From Pseudacidobacterium ailaaui (GTDB taxonomy: Bacteria > Acidobacteriota > Terriglobia > Terriglobales > Acidobacteriaceae): DNA of 64,000 nt. The translations under genes were made by a program, and so were the position numbers. The stretch is from positions 2,263,001 to 2,327,000 of the forward strand of contig NZ_JIAL01000001.1 of the NCBI RefSeq assembly GCF_000688455.1. The letters are read 5' to 3'. Below are positions 1 to 8,571 of the stretch, piece after piece. The notes below the pieces were generated by a model, which saw only the letters and a program-made list of their open reading frames with translations, had not been told where the DNA came from and made no database searches. Numbering within the stretch: the first letter of the stretch is position 1; every line of letters begins with the position of its first letter.

Positions 1-1629
1 CTTGCTGACTTTTACCTCGTATCCAAAGGCGCGGAGGGAGTTCACCGTGGCATCTGGAAATTCGGGTTCAAGGTAGAGAACATCAGGCAAGTACTGGTGG
101 TGAAAGCGTGGTGCATCCACCGCCTGCTGAATGTTCAGGCCCTCTTCAGCGACGCTGAGAAAGATATTGGCGACGGTTGTAATAATACGTCCCCCTCCGG
201 GAGATCCAAGCACCATGGCCACCTTACCATCTTTAAGAATGATGGTTGGCGTCATGCTGGAAAGAGGCCGCTTGCCTGGAGCAATGGAGTTGGCCGGTCC
301 CTGGATTAGGCCAAACATGTTCGGTGAGCCTTGCTTTGAGGCAAAGTCGTCCATCTCATCGTTAAGGAGAAAACCGAGTCCTGCGGCGGTGACATAAGAG
401 CCGAAGCTGTTGTTCAGTGTTGTCGTTACCGAGACGGCGTTCCCGTCGGCATCCATTACCGAGTAATGCGTCGTCTGCGGCGATTCATGGCGGACATCGG
501 CCATCGTCGGCGGAGGCGGCAGGAAGCCTGCAGGGCGCTTCAATGCGGCCGAGGGAGTGGCCTGGTCTTCACGGATTCCGGCGCGCCATGCGGCAGCGTA
601 TTTCTTGTCCGTCAGTTGCTCGATGGGAATCTTGACATAATCGGGATCGCCAAGGTAATCCGAGCGGTCCATGTAGGCGCGGCGGAAGGCCTCAGTGATA
701 AGGTGCATCTCGGCCGGAGAGCGGTCGCCAAAGCGGCTGAGGTTGTAGCCCTCCAGAATGTTCAGGATTTCCAGCAAGGCCACGCCTCCTGAGGAGGGAG
801 GCGGCGAGGAAATGACCGTATAGTCCTTGTAGGTCCCGATGAGGGGCTCGCGCTCTTTCACTTCATAGGAGGCCAGGTCTTTTTCTGTAATCAGACCGCC
901 CCCCTTCTCAATGTCCGCGGCAAGCTGTTTTGCAATCTGGCCGTGATAAAAATCCTGCGGGTCTTTGGCAATACGACGCAAAGTTGCAGCGAGCTCCGGC
1001 TGCTTGAAGACCTCGCCCGCATGATAATAGTTGCCGTCCCGCTGGAAAATATGCTTCGATTCCGGAAACTCGGCCAGGCCGGATTCATGCAACTCCTGTG
1101 CCTCCTCTTCTGTCAGAACAAATCCCTCAGAGGCCAGTCGGATGGCGGGTTCCATGACCTTGGCCAGCGTCAGTCTGCCATATTTCTGTTCTGCGTAGGC
1201 CATGCCGGCGACGGAACCGGGAACACCAATGGCCTTATAGCCAACAACACTCATTTCGGGGACAACATTGCCTTTGCCGTCGAGGTACATATTCGCTGAG
1301 GCAGCAAGAGGGGCCTTTTCCCGATAGTCCAGAAATGTGGACTTCCCATCGTGGAAGTGGATCAGCATGAATCCCCCTCCGCCAAGGTTTCCTGCCGCCG
1401 GATGCACTACCGCAAGTGCGAACCCTGTGGCCACGGCAGCATCCACAGCATTGCCGCCTTCTTTGAGGACCTCCACGCCTGCATCCGTGGCCAGGTGGTG
1501 GATGCTGACTACCATGGCATGTTTGGTCCGGACCGGCGTTTCCTGTTGTACCGCAGCCGGAACGGTCTGAGCGGCGAGAAAGAGGGAGCAGAGGCAGAGA
1601 GCAAAAAAAGCAAGTACGCGTTGGCTCAT
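1..1629 (-). CDS. ggt: Gamma-glutamyltransferase, C-terminus beyond window
   Basis: The product cleaves the gamma-glutamyl bond of glutathione and related compounds in the periplasm. The frame is open from an ATG at 1629 to position 1 (543 codons), so only the last few dozen residues are missing. The N-terminus is a signal peptide (MSQRVLAFFALCLCS, cut near AAQ). The large subunit carries EGGNAVDAAVATGFAL and GGGGFML. The autocleavage site QTTHYSVMDADGNAV is visible; by family analogy cleavage falls before the first Thr (codon 472-474), which becomes the nucleophile. The small subunit has PLSSMTPTI and GSPGGGRI. It is transcribed divergently from the carboxylase gene, with only 38 bp between the starts. 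Confidence 0.93.
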   Translation of the reverse strand, partial: MSQRVLAFFALCLCSLFLAAQTVPAAVQQETPVRTKHAMVVSIHHLATDAGVEVLKEGGNAVDAAVATGFALAVVHPAAGNLGGGGFMLIHFHDGKSTFLDYREKAPLAASANMYLDGKGNVVPEMSVVGYKAIGVPGSVAGMAYAEQKYGRLTLAKVMEPAIRLASEGFVLTEEEAQELHESGLAEFPESKHIFQRDGNYYHAGEVFKQPELAATLRRIAKDPQDFYHGQIAKQLAADIEKGGGLITEKDLASYEVKEREPLIGTYKDYTVISSPPPSSGGVALLEILNILEGYNLSRFGDRSPAEMHLITEAFRRAYMDRSDYLGDPDYVKIPIEQLTDKKYAAAWRAGIREDQATPSAALKRPAGFLPPPPTMADVRHESPQTTHYSVMDADGNAVSVTTTLNNSFGSYVTAAGLGFLLNDEMDDFASKQGSPNMFGLIQGPANSIAPGKRPLSSMTPTIILKDGKVAMVLGSPGGGRIITTVANIFLSVAEEGLNIQQAVDAPRFHHQYLPDVLYLEPEFPDATVNSLRAFGYEVKVSK

Positions 1630-1667
1630 GGTTAGCGCCAGTGTAACGCGATAGAATCCTTTCTGAA

Positions 1668-3179
1668 ATGAACTTTCGGAAGGTCCTTATTGCGAACCGG
1701 GGTGAGATTGCTCTGCGCATCCTTCGCGCCTGCCGTGAGCTTGGCATCCGTACTGTGGCTGTTTATTCAGATGCGGACCGCGCCGCGTTGCATGTCATGG
1801 AGGCCGATGAGGCCTATCGTCTTGGTCCGGCTCCGGCAACGGAATCCTACCTGCGCGGCGACCTGATTCTGAACATTGCGCACCAGACCGGGACAGATGC
1901 AATCCATCCTGGATACGGGTTTCTCTCAGAAAATGCAAACTTCGCTGAAGCCTGCGAAAAGGCCGGAGTCAAGTTCATCGGGCCGCCGTCCTCGGCGATG
2001 CGCGCGCTCGGCTCGAAGACAAGCGCCCGGCAAGTGGCCGATTCTGTGGGAATGCCGCGAACGCCCGGGTCCGTGAAAGGGCTGGCCTCACTCGAAGAGG
2101 CACGCGCCGTCGCTGCCGAGATTGGCTATCCTGTCATGCTGAAGGCGGCCGCCGGAGGAGGCGGTAAGGGAATGCGCGCTGTCTTTTCTTCCAGCGATCT
2201 TCCCTCCGCATTTACTGCGGCAGCCAGTGAGGCCGAACGGGCCTTTGGCTCTGGCGAGGTCTACCTGGAGAAGCTGATTGAGCGCCCCCGTCACATTGAG
2301 ATCCAGGTGCTGGCCGATGAGCACGGCAACTGTGTTTCTCTTGGAGAGCGCGAGTGCTCTGTGCAGCGCCGTCATCAGAAAGTCATCGAAGAGGCCCCCT
2401 CCGCAGTTGTCGATGAGGACCTGCGTCGCCGGATGGGTGAAGCAGCAGTGCGGCTGGCAAAATCTGCCGGATACACCAATGCGGGTACGGTGGAATTTCT
2501 CCTGGACGAGGCCAGGAACTTTTACTTTCTTGAGATGAATACGCGCCTGCAAGTGGAGCATCCCGTGACAGAGCTGGTTACCGGGCTGGACCTTGTTCAT
2601 CTGCAGATCCACATTGCGCAGGGAGGGGAGATTCCATTCCGGCAGGAAGAGGTCCGTCTGCGCGGACATGCCATGGAATGCCGCATCTATGCTGAAGACC
2701 CTGAGAATGGCTTCTTTCCTTCGCCGGGCCGAATCACACGGCTGCTGCAACCAGGTGGACCAGGGATCCGCGAAGACTCAGGCGTTTACGAAGGCTGGGT
2801 CGTGCCGATGGAGTATGATCCGATGCTCTCCAAGCTGATCTCGTATGCTCCAGACCGGCATATCGCCATTCAGCGGCTGCTGCGCGCACTGGATGAGTAT
2901 GTGATCGGCGGCATCCGGTCAAACCTGAATTTGTTCCGTGTTGTTCTTCGTGACCCCGATTTTCAGGCTGCTCGGATTGATACTGGCTATCTGGAACGCC
3001 TGCTTTCCACGACCAGCCTTTCCAGGAAGCCGGATGCGGAACATCAGGAAATTGCCGCTCTGGCTGCGGCCATCTTTGAAAGTTCTCGGGCAGCGAATGG
3101 TGGTCAGCCAATGTCGTCCGCAAACAAGAACCGCAGCGCGTGGAAGCAGGCTGCGCGACAGGAGGCACTGCGCGCATGA
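1668..3179 (+). CDS. Biotin carboxylase subunit of acyl-CoA carboxylase
   Basis: This ATP-dependent enzyme carboxylates biotin on the carrier protein encoded next to it. The 503 residues show the biotin carboxylase N-terminal domain (KVLIANRGEIALRI at 5-18), the ATP-grasp glycine loop (KAAAGGGGKGMR, about 159-170), the HIEIQVLAD and GERECSVQRRHQK motifs, and EMNTRLQVEHPVTE near residue 290. It is about 50 residues longer than a typical AccC, through a C-terminal extension resembling the linker of acyl-CoA carboxylase alpha chains. Its TGA overlaps the ATG of the carrier gene (ATGA), so the two are translationally coupled. A TAGAAT -10-like box lies at 1652-1657. It may serve propionyl-, methylcrotonyl- or another acyl-CoA carboxylase; no carboxyltransferase gene is in the window. 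Confidence 0.92.
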   Translation: MNFRKVLIANRGEIALRILRACRELGIRTVAVYSDADRAALHVMEADEAYRLGPAPATESYLRGDLILNIAHQTGTDAIHPGYGFLSENANFAEACEKAGVKFIGPPSSAMRALGSKTSARQVADSVGMPRTPGSVKGLASLEEARAVAAEIGYPVMLKAAAGGGGKGMRAVFSSSDLPSAFTAAASEAERAFGSGEVYLEKLIERPRHIEIQVLADEHGNCVSLGERECSVQRRHQKVIEEAPSAVVDEDLRRRMGEAAVRLAKSAGYTNAGTVEFLLDEARNFYFLEMNTRLQVEHPVTELVTGLDLVHLQIHIAQGGEIPFRQEEVRLRGHAMECRIYAEDPENGFFPSPGRITRLLQPGGPGIREDSGVYEGWVVPMEYDPMLSKLISYAPDRHIAIQRLLRALDEYVIGGIRSNLNLFRVVLRDPDFQAARIDTGYLERLLSTTSLSRKPDAEHQEIAALAAAIFESSRAANGGQPMSSANKNRSAWKQAARQEALRA

Positions 3180-3682
3180 TCCTGCAACTGGAGATGGATG
3201 GCCAGCTGCGCCGCGTGGAACTGAGCGCGGGGGAAGCTCCGGGCAGCTTCCGTGCTGTGCTGGATGGCAGCATAGAAAGACAAGTCGAGGCCCACTGGAT
3301 TCGTCCCGGAGTGCTTGCTCTCCAGGTTGCCTGCAGGTCCTATCGGTGTGTGTTGGAAGAAAGCATCGAAGGCCCAGTCCTGCATGTAGCAGGTGCCCGG
3401 GTACCCTATCACGTGGAGGACCCGCGGTCCCTGAAGTCCCGCCGCAGCCGGACTGGCGGACACGAGGGACCGAAAGCAGTGACAGCTCCTATGCCCGGGC
3501 GGGTCGTGCGCGTCCTTGTCAACGAAGGCGAAGAAGTGCAGTCGCAGCAAGGCACGGTTGTGATTGAAGCAATGAAGATGCAGAACGAGCTGAAGTCGCC
3601 CAAGGCCGGAAAGGTCATCGAGGTACGGGTGCAGCCAGGCGGGACAGTGGCCGCGGGCGAGGTATTGGTTGTGGTCGAGTGA
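3176..3682 (+). CDS. Biotin carboxyl carrier protein (split alpha-subunit C-terminus)
   Basis: The 168-residue protein carries the biotin used by the preceding carboxylase. Its last 75 residues form a biotinyl domain with the AMKM biotinylation motif (VIEAMKMQNELKSPKAG). The first 90 residues are a beta-rich region ending YHVEDPRSLKSRR, like the linker domain of methylcrotonyl/propionyl-CoA carboxylase alpha chains and unlike the Pro/Ala-rich linker of AccB. The start at 3176 overlaps the upstream stop codon and is preceded by AGGAGG at 3160-3165; the longer reading from 3140 lacks such a site. I infer that the two genes are a split alpha subunit. Confidence 0.88.
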   Translation: MILQLEMDGQLRRVELSAGEAPGSFRAVLDGSIERQVEAHWIRPGVLALQVACRSYRCVLEESIEGPVLHVAGARVPYHVEDPRSLKSRRSRTGGHEGPKAVTAPMPGRVVRVLVNEGEEVQSQQGTVVIEAMKMQNELKSPKAGKVIEVRVQPGGTVAAGEVLVVVE

Positions 3683-3702
3683 CGCACCCTCGCGAATTGA
3701 TT

Positions 3703-3731
3703 TTGTCCGGAACCCGCTTCTGCTCTATAGT
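3703..3731 (+). promoter_or_regulatory. Sigma70-type promoter for His/Cys-rich gene and TonB receptor
   Basis: A -35 box TTGTCC (3703-3708) and a -10 box TATAGT (3726-3731) are separated by exactly 17 bp. Transcription would begin near 3738, only a few bases before the ATG at 3741. Either that mRNA is almost leaderless or the true start is the ATG at 3768. Confidence 0.55.
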
Positions 3732-3740
3732 CAAATTAGG

Positions 3741-4088
3741 ATGCGTGTTTTCTACCTCCATAAGCGCATGCAAGCTTCCTGGCTTCGATGGCTAGGAGTG
3801 CTCTGTATTGCGCTGGTTTTGCTGACCGGGTTCATCCAGGTCACACACACGCATACCGATGGCCATGCCGACCATGAGGGCTGCTCACTGTGCGTTACGG
3901 CACACCATGTGGTGCAGACGGTCGCGCTGATCATACTGGCAGTCTCTGTTCAGCCGGTTTCACCGCTTGCTGCAGAAAAGGGCCAGGACATGCCCCGCCA
4001 GCGGTTTCTATTAAAACTGGCCAATCGGCCTCCGCCCGAAGCCCGGAATACGGTCCATCCGTTGTTTGAGCGGCCTGCTTTTGCCTAA
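3741..4088 (+). CDS. Small His/Cys-rich secreted or membrane-anchored protein (DUF2946-like)
   Basis: The product is about 115 residues. It has an N-terminal hydrophobic segment (WLGVLCIALVLLTGF) followed by the metal-ligand-rich stretch HTHTDGHADHEGCSLC and then AHH. This layout of a signal anchor, His-rich strand and CxxC resembles DUF2946-type proteins, which are often found beside metal-linked TonB receptors; that match is from memory. A second hydrophobic segment (VALIILAVSVQPVSPLA) follows. It ends 49 bp before the TonB receptor gene and probably shares its mRNA. The ATG at 3768 (MQASWLRW) is an alternative start because of the very close promoter. A metal-handling role in the envelope is inference. 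Confidence 0.6.
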   Translation: MRVFYLHKRMQASWLRWLGVLCIALVLLTGFIQVTHTHTDGHADHEGCSLCVTAHHVVQTVALIILAVSVQPVSPLAAEKGQDMPRQRFLLKLANRPPPEARNTVHPLFERPAFA

Positions 4089-4137
4089 GCAGGTCCTTCC
4101 TATTCTCAGAAGTCCGGTCGATTTGGAGGATCCATTT

Positions 4138-6846
4138 ATGCGCACGTTGTTGCGTCGCATTGCCTTTTCTCTTTTTCTTGTCTGCTTTTTTTCCGGCGCG
4201 CTTCACGCGCAATCCACGAGCAACTCTGGCACCATAACTGGTACGGTCACCGACCCCACTGGAGCGGTTGTCCCTGGCGCCACGGTGACCATTCACAATC
4301 CCGTCAGCCAGTATGAGCGTTCTGTCACCACCGACAAAACAGGGCATTTTCAATTTCCCAATGTTCCGTTCAATCCTTATCACCTTACAGTCACGATGTC
4401 GGGTTTCAGTAATGCGGCCCAGGATGTGGATGTGAACTCCATTGTCCCCGTAACAGCAAACATCAGCCTGAAACTTGGTGAGGCCTCAAACACCACGGTC
4501 GTTGTGACCGGAGAAGACCTGGTGGAAAATGACACCACCATGCACACTGACATAGACCGCAGCATGATGCAGAAGCTGCCTTTGGAGAGCCAGTCTTCCT
4601 CCATCAGTTCTCTGGTAACGCTGGCTTCCCCTGGTGTGGCTGCCGATTCCAACGGGCTGTTTCATGGATTAGGGGATCATGCTTCGAACTCATTTTCTGT
4701 GGACGGACAACCCATCAGTGACCAGCAGAGCAAGGTCTTCTCCAATCAGATCCCCGGCGATTCCGTGCAGTCTCTGGAGGTAATTGACGGAGCACCCCCT
4801 GCCGAATATGGGGACAAGACGAGCCTTGTGATCAAGGTCACCACCCGCTCCGGACAAGGCATGAAGAGGCCCACCGGCAGCATCAACACTTCTTATGGGA
4901 CTTTCGGTTCGGTGAATGGAGGTTTCGACCTTGGCTACGGCGGCGATAACTGGGGCAATTTCATTGCTGCGAACGGCCTGAATACAGGACGCTTTCTTGA
5001 TCCGCCCGAATTTCGGGTATTTCACGCCAAGGGCAACGAAGAAAACATCTTCGATCGTGTGGACTATAACTTTACCCAGGCCGACTCTATTCATCTGAAT
5101 CTGCAATACACCCGTTCCTGGTTCCAGACGCCGAACGCCTACGACAACCTCAATGTTCTGGACCAGTTTGGAAACAGCGTGGGTGAAACTGACCAGAAGT
5201 CGAAGATTGAGACCTTCAACATCGCGCCTACCTATACTCGACTCATCAATAATGATGCCGTCTTCAATTTTGGCGCTTATGCACGTAAGGACGCGTATAA
5301 CTATTACCCCAGCGGCAATCCTTTAGCAGATTTTTCGCCAACGCAGTCAGAGACGGTGCAGCAGCGCCGGACCCTGTTGAATGCCGGCGTACACTCGGAC
5401 ATCTCCTACGTTAAGGGTGCGCACAACTTTAAAGCAGGGGCTGTATACGAGCATACCTTCCTGCGTGAAAATGATTCTCTCGGAATTGTGAACCCTACGT
5501 TGAACTCTCCCTGTGTGGATGCAAATGGCAATCCGCTGAACGGATTCACCGACCCTTCGCAATGTGCGGCGGCAGGGGACCGGCCTAATCCAGGATTCAA
5601 TTCCGTTCTACTGCCTTATGATCTGACGCGAGGTGGCAGTCTGTACGCTTTTTATGGTCCGGCTGACATCAAGGAACTGGCATTGTATGCAGAGGACCAG
5701 ATTACAGCCGGGAACTGGCTTTTCAACCTGGGGATGCGCGGTGACCTTTACAACGGCCTTACCCGCGAACGGCAGGCGGAGCCGCGACTGGGCGCTTCTT
5801 ACAGCATCAAGCCCACCAACACGGTCCTGCGTGTTTCCTACGCGCGCACGCTGGAAACGCCTTTTAATGAAAACCTGGTCCTGTCGAGCACAGGCTGCGC
5901 AAATTCTGTGCTTTCACCTCTGCTCTCGTGTACTCCGGGAGTGTCCGGTAAATTAAACCCGGGTTTTCGGAATGAATTTCACGCCGGATTTCAGCAGGCA
6001 TTCGGTAAATATGCTGTTGTCAGCGGAGAGTACATCTGGAAATACACGCACAATGCATTTGACTTCAGCGTGCTGGGCAATACTCCCATTACCTTTCCGA
6101 TCGACTGGCACAATTCGAAGATCCCAGGGTTTACGCTGCGTGCGGATGTGCCAAACTTCCACAATATCAGCGCTTTTGTTGTGATGTCGTCTGTTGCCGC
6201 GCGCTTCTTTCCACCGCAGATTGGGGGCGCCGGGGCGACCGTCGGACAAAGTGGATATCCTTTTCGCATTGACCATGACGAGCGCTACAACGAAACCACC
6301 CACCTCCAGTACCAGATTCCGTGGCGAAAGAGCCTGTGGTACAGCTTCAACTGGAGGTATGACAGCGGTCTGGTTGCTGGTTCTGTGCCTTGCTACAACG
6401 TGACGGACCCGAACAGCAGCTGCAATCCCATCAATGGAGGCACGTCCATTACTCTACCCAATGGTCAGCCGGGGATTGATCTGAGCAAACTCTCTGCGGA
6501 CCAGCAGTTTCAGGCCGGACTTACCTGCGACGGCGTGCGGGCCACGCCCACCTCTGGCTTTACGGTGTGTGATGCCGCCGGACTTACTTCCAAACTGGTG
6601 AAAGTGCCCGCTCCAGGGACCGAGAACGATGACAAAAACCCACCGCGTATTCAGCCGCGCAGTCTCTTTGACATGGCCCTCGGCGATGACAATCTGTTCC
6701 ATGGCGACCACTATAAGTGGGGGCTGCGCCTCACGGCTGTCAATGTGACGAATAAATATGCGCTCTACAACTTTCTCTCAACCTTTAGCGGAACGCACTA
6801 CGTGACGCCCAGGACTGTAACCGGAGAGGTGAACTTTTCCTTCTGA
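4138..6846 (+). CDS. TonB-dependent receptor with N-terminal carboxypeptidase-regulatory-like domain
   Basis: The 902-residue product is an outer-membrane gated channel that imports a ligand using TonB energy. It has a signal peptide (cut after LHA), a CarboxypepD_reg-like beta-sandwich (GTITGTVTDPTGAVVPGATV, about residues 30-110), a plug region (about 120-240) and a beta-barrel ending in VNFSF, with the terminal Phe expected for BAM insertion. GGAGGA at 4125-4130 lies 7 nt before the ATG at 4138 and decides this start over 4066. It is shorter than the two other receptors in the window (1180 and 1237 residues). The His/Cys-rich neighbour upstream suggests a metal or metal-complex ligand, which is inference. 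Confidence 0.9.
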   Translation: MRTLLRRIAFSLFLVCFFSGALHAQSTSNSGTITGTVTDPTGAVVPGATVTIHNPVSQYERSVTTDKTGHFQFPNVPFNPYHLTVTMSGFSNAAQDVDVNSIVPVTANISLKLGEASNTTVVVTGEDLVENDTTMHTDIDRSMMQKLPLESQSSSISSLVTLASPGVAADSNGLFHGLGDHASNSFSVDGQPISDQQSKVFSNQIPGDSVQSLEVIDGAPPAEYGDKTSLVIKVTTRSGQGMKRPTGSINTSYGTFGSVNGGFDLGYGGDNWGNFIAANGLNTGRFLDPPEFRVFHAKGNEENIFDRVDYNFTQADSIHLNLQYTRSWFQTPNAYDNLNVLDQFGNSVGETDQKSKIETFNIAPTYTRLINNDAVFNFGAYARKDAYNYYPSGNPLADFSPTQSETVQQRRTLLNAGVHSDISYVKGAHNFKAGAVYEHTFLRENDSLGIVNPTLNSPCVDANGNPLNGFTDPSQCAAAGDRPNPGFNSVLLPYDLTRGGSLYAFYGPADIKELALYAEDQITAGNWLFNLGMRGDLYNGLTRERQAEPRLGASYSIKPTNTVLRVSYARTLETPFNENLVLSSTGCANSVLSPLLSCTPGVSGKLNPGFRNEFHAGFQQAFGKYAVVSGEYIWKYTHNAFDFSVLGNTPITFPIDWHNSKIPGFTLRADVPNFHNISAFVVMSSVAARFFPPQIGGAGATVGQSGYPFRIDHDERYNETTHLQYQIPWRKSLWYSFNWRYDSGLVAGSVPCYNVTDPNSSCNPINGGTSITLPNGQPGIDLSKLSADQQFQAGLTCDGVRATPTSGFTVCDAAGLTSKLVKVPAPGTENDDKNPPRIQPRSLFDMALGDDNLFHGDHYKWGLRLTAVNVTNKYALYNFLSTFSGTHYVTPRTVTGEVNFSF

Positions 6847-6868
6847 TGTGCAGCCAAGCACTGATTTC

Positions 6869-6902
6869 AGGCCGCCTCCAGCAATGGCAGAGGCGGCCTT
6901 TT
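6869..6902 (+). terminator. Rho-independent terminator after the TonB receptor
   Basis: A perfect 10-bp stem (AGGCCGCCTC at 6869-6878 with GAGGCGGCCT at 6890-6899) closes an 11-nt loop and runs into TTTT. It ends the operon started by the promoter near 3703. Confidence 0.9.
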
Positions 6903-6958
6903 CTGCAGGCCGCTCTGTCTGGATTGATTCCTTATCGTTTCTCCGGTAGCGTCTGAGT

Positions 6959-7729
6959 ATGGCTGGAGTTTTGTTGTCCCTGGCAGGCAGGGTGGCCCTG
7001 ATTACGGGCGGTTCACGCGGAATTGGCGCCGAATGTGTGCGATTGTTTCATGAAGCAGGGGCAAAGGTGGCCTTCAGTTGCCGTTCGGTCCGGGCCGAAG
7101 CGCAGAAGCTGACGTCTCAATGCGGTGGTGAGACCATTGCTTTGGAACAGGAGCTTTCTTCCTCAAAGGATGGACGCGCTCTGGTGGAGAAGACTGTGAC
7201 GGCCTTCAGCCGTCTCGACTGCCTCGTTGTGAACCACGGGATCTGGCCTCCGGAAGATATTTCGATTGCTGAGATGAGTGACGCGCAATGGCGTGGGACG
7301 TTGGCAGTCAATCTCGATAGCGTCTTCGGGCTGGTGCAGGCCGCTGTGGCCCAGATGAAACGGCAGAAGTCCGGAGGGCATATCGTTCTGATTAGCTCGA
7401 CGGCCGGGCAGCGGGGGGAGGCGTATCACGCCGATTATGCCGCAGCCAAAGGGGCCCTGATCAGTCTGACCAAGAGCCTGTCCAGCGAACTGGCCGGAGA
7501 AGGCATTTACGTGAACTGCGTTGCTCCTGGGTGGGTGGCGACAGAGATGTCTGCTCCCGCCTTGCTGGACCCGGCCCGCAGAGAAAAAATCTTTTCGACG
7601 ATTCCGCTGGGGCGGGTGGCTTCTCCACGGGAGATTGCAGGTCCCGTTCTGTTTCTGTGTACACCGTTTGCAGGTTTCATCAGCGGAGAAATCGTCAATG
7701 TGAATGGTGGCGCAGTTCTGGTGGGGTAA
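6959..7729 (+). CDS. SDR family NAD(P)-dependent oxidoreductase
   Basis: The 256 residues form a classical short-chain dehydrogenase. The cofactor loop GGSRGIG is near residue 18. The Ser of VLISSTAG and the YAAAK of YHADYAAAKGAL complete the catalytic set, and the chain ends with a GGAVLVG-type tail. The usual NNAG motif is VNHG here, a minor deviation. It resembles FabG/glucose-dehydrogenase-like members, but the substrate cannot be told from sequence. The next gene begins 2 nt after its stop, so the two are probably coupled. Confidence 0.9.
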   Translation: MAGVLLSLAGRVALITGGSRGIGAECVRLFHEAGAKVAFSCRSVRAEAQKLTSQCGGETIALEQELSSSKDGRALVEKTVTAFSRLDCLVVNHGIWPPEDISIAEMSDAQWRGTLAVNLDSVFGLVQAAVAQMKRQKSGGHIVLISSTAGQRGEAYHADYAAAKGALISLTKSLSSELAGEGIYVNCVAPGWVATEMSAPALLDPARREKIFSTIPLGRVASPREIAGPVLFLCTPFAGFISGEIVNVNGGAVLVG

Positions 7730-7731
7730 AG

Positions 7732-8571
7732 ATGGTCTGGATGGTTCTAAATCAGAAAGAGGGCCGCTGCAGGAGTCTGGTGGCGCGATGCATCAGCATG
7801 GGGGTCCTGGTGTGGGCGTTGGTTTTGCAGGGGAATTCTGTTCACGCTCAGGGGGCCCCATCACAGGACCCAGGCGCCAAGAAGGCCCAGATGCTGCTGG
7901 ATGCCATGGTCCAGGCGATGGGCGGAGACCGCTGGCTCCATCTGCAGAATAGCTATATTGAAGGGCGCACCTCTGGTTTCTATCAGGGCAAGCCCACCGG
8001 AATGATAGGAGATTTCTACTGGTGGCACATCTTTCCCAGCCAGGACAGGATTGATCTGAGCAAGAAGCACGACGTAGTGGAGATCTTTGACGGCAGGCAA
8101 GGGTGGGAAATTACGTATCGTGGCAAGCGTCCTCTGCCTCAGGACCAGGTGGATGATTTTCTCCGCCGTCGCGACCACTCCATTGAAACAGTCGTAAAGG
8201 TCTGGATGAAAGACCCGAACACTATGTATTTATACGAAGGCCAGACACTGGCTGAACGTCATCTTGCAGACCAGGTGACACTCATCTCAGCCAGCAATGA
8301 CTCCGTAACAATTCTGCTTGATGCCGATACGCACCTGCCGCTCAGACGTTCCTTCCAATGGCGCGACCCTCTTTACAAAGACAAGAATGAGGAAGTGGAA
8401 GAATACGACGACTACCACACGATTGATGGCATCCCAACTCCATTTACCATTACCCGTTTCCATAACGGCGATGAAACCAATCAGCGGTATGTATTCAAGG
8501 CCGCGTATAACGTGCCGCTTCCGCCAGACGGCTTTGATGCCGATGCCTTGGCCAAAAAAATCAGGAAATAG
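7732..8571 (+). CDS. Secreted hypothetical protein, possibly LolA/LolB-like fold
   Basis: The product is 279 residues with a hydrophobic signal segment (MGVLVWALVLQGNSVHAQ). I do not recognise the family with certainty. The mature part has alternating strands with conserved-looking phrases (IEGRTSGFYQGK, IFDGRQGWEITYRGK, DTHLPLRRSFQWRD, HTIDGIPTPFTITRFHNG). These are typical of acidobacterial outer-membrane-lipoprotein-sorting-like proteins built on the LolA half-barrel. It follows the SDR gene by 2 nt and overlaps the end of the convergent kinase gene by 11 bp. The ATG at 7741 is an alternative start. Confidence 0.75.
   Translation: MVWMVLNQKEGRCRSLVARCISMGVLVWALVLQGNSVHAQGAPSQDPGAKKAQMLLDAMVQAMGGDRWLHLQNSYIEGRTSGFYQGKPTGMIGDFYWWHIFPSQDRIDLSKKHDVVEIFDGRQGWEITYRGKRPLPQDQVDDFLRRRDHSIETVVKVWMKDPNTMYLYEGQTLAERHLADQVTLISASNDSVTILLDADTHLPLRRSFQWRDPLYKDKNEEVEEYDDYHTIDGIPTPFTITRFHNGDETNQRYVFKAAYNVPLPPDGFDADALAKKIRK

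Noticed and set aside
1235-1747. 170-aa minus-strand frame across the ggt start
   Set aside because: The true ggt frame (from 1629) encodes the signal peptide and GGT motifs; this frame is out of phase and low-complexity Arg/Ser/Pro.
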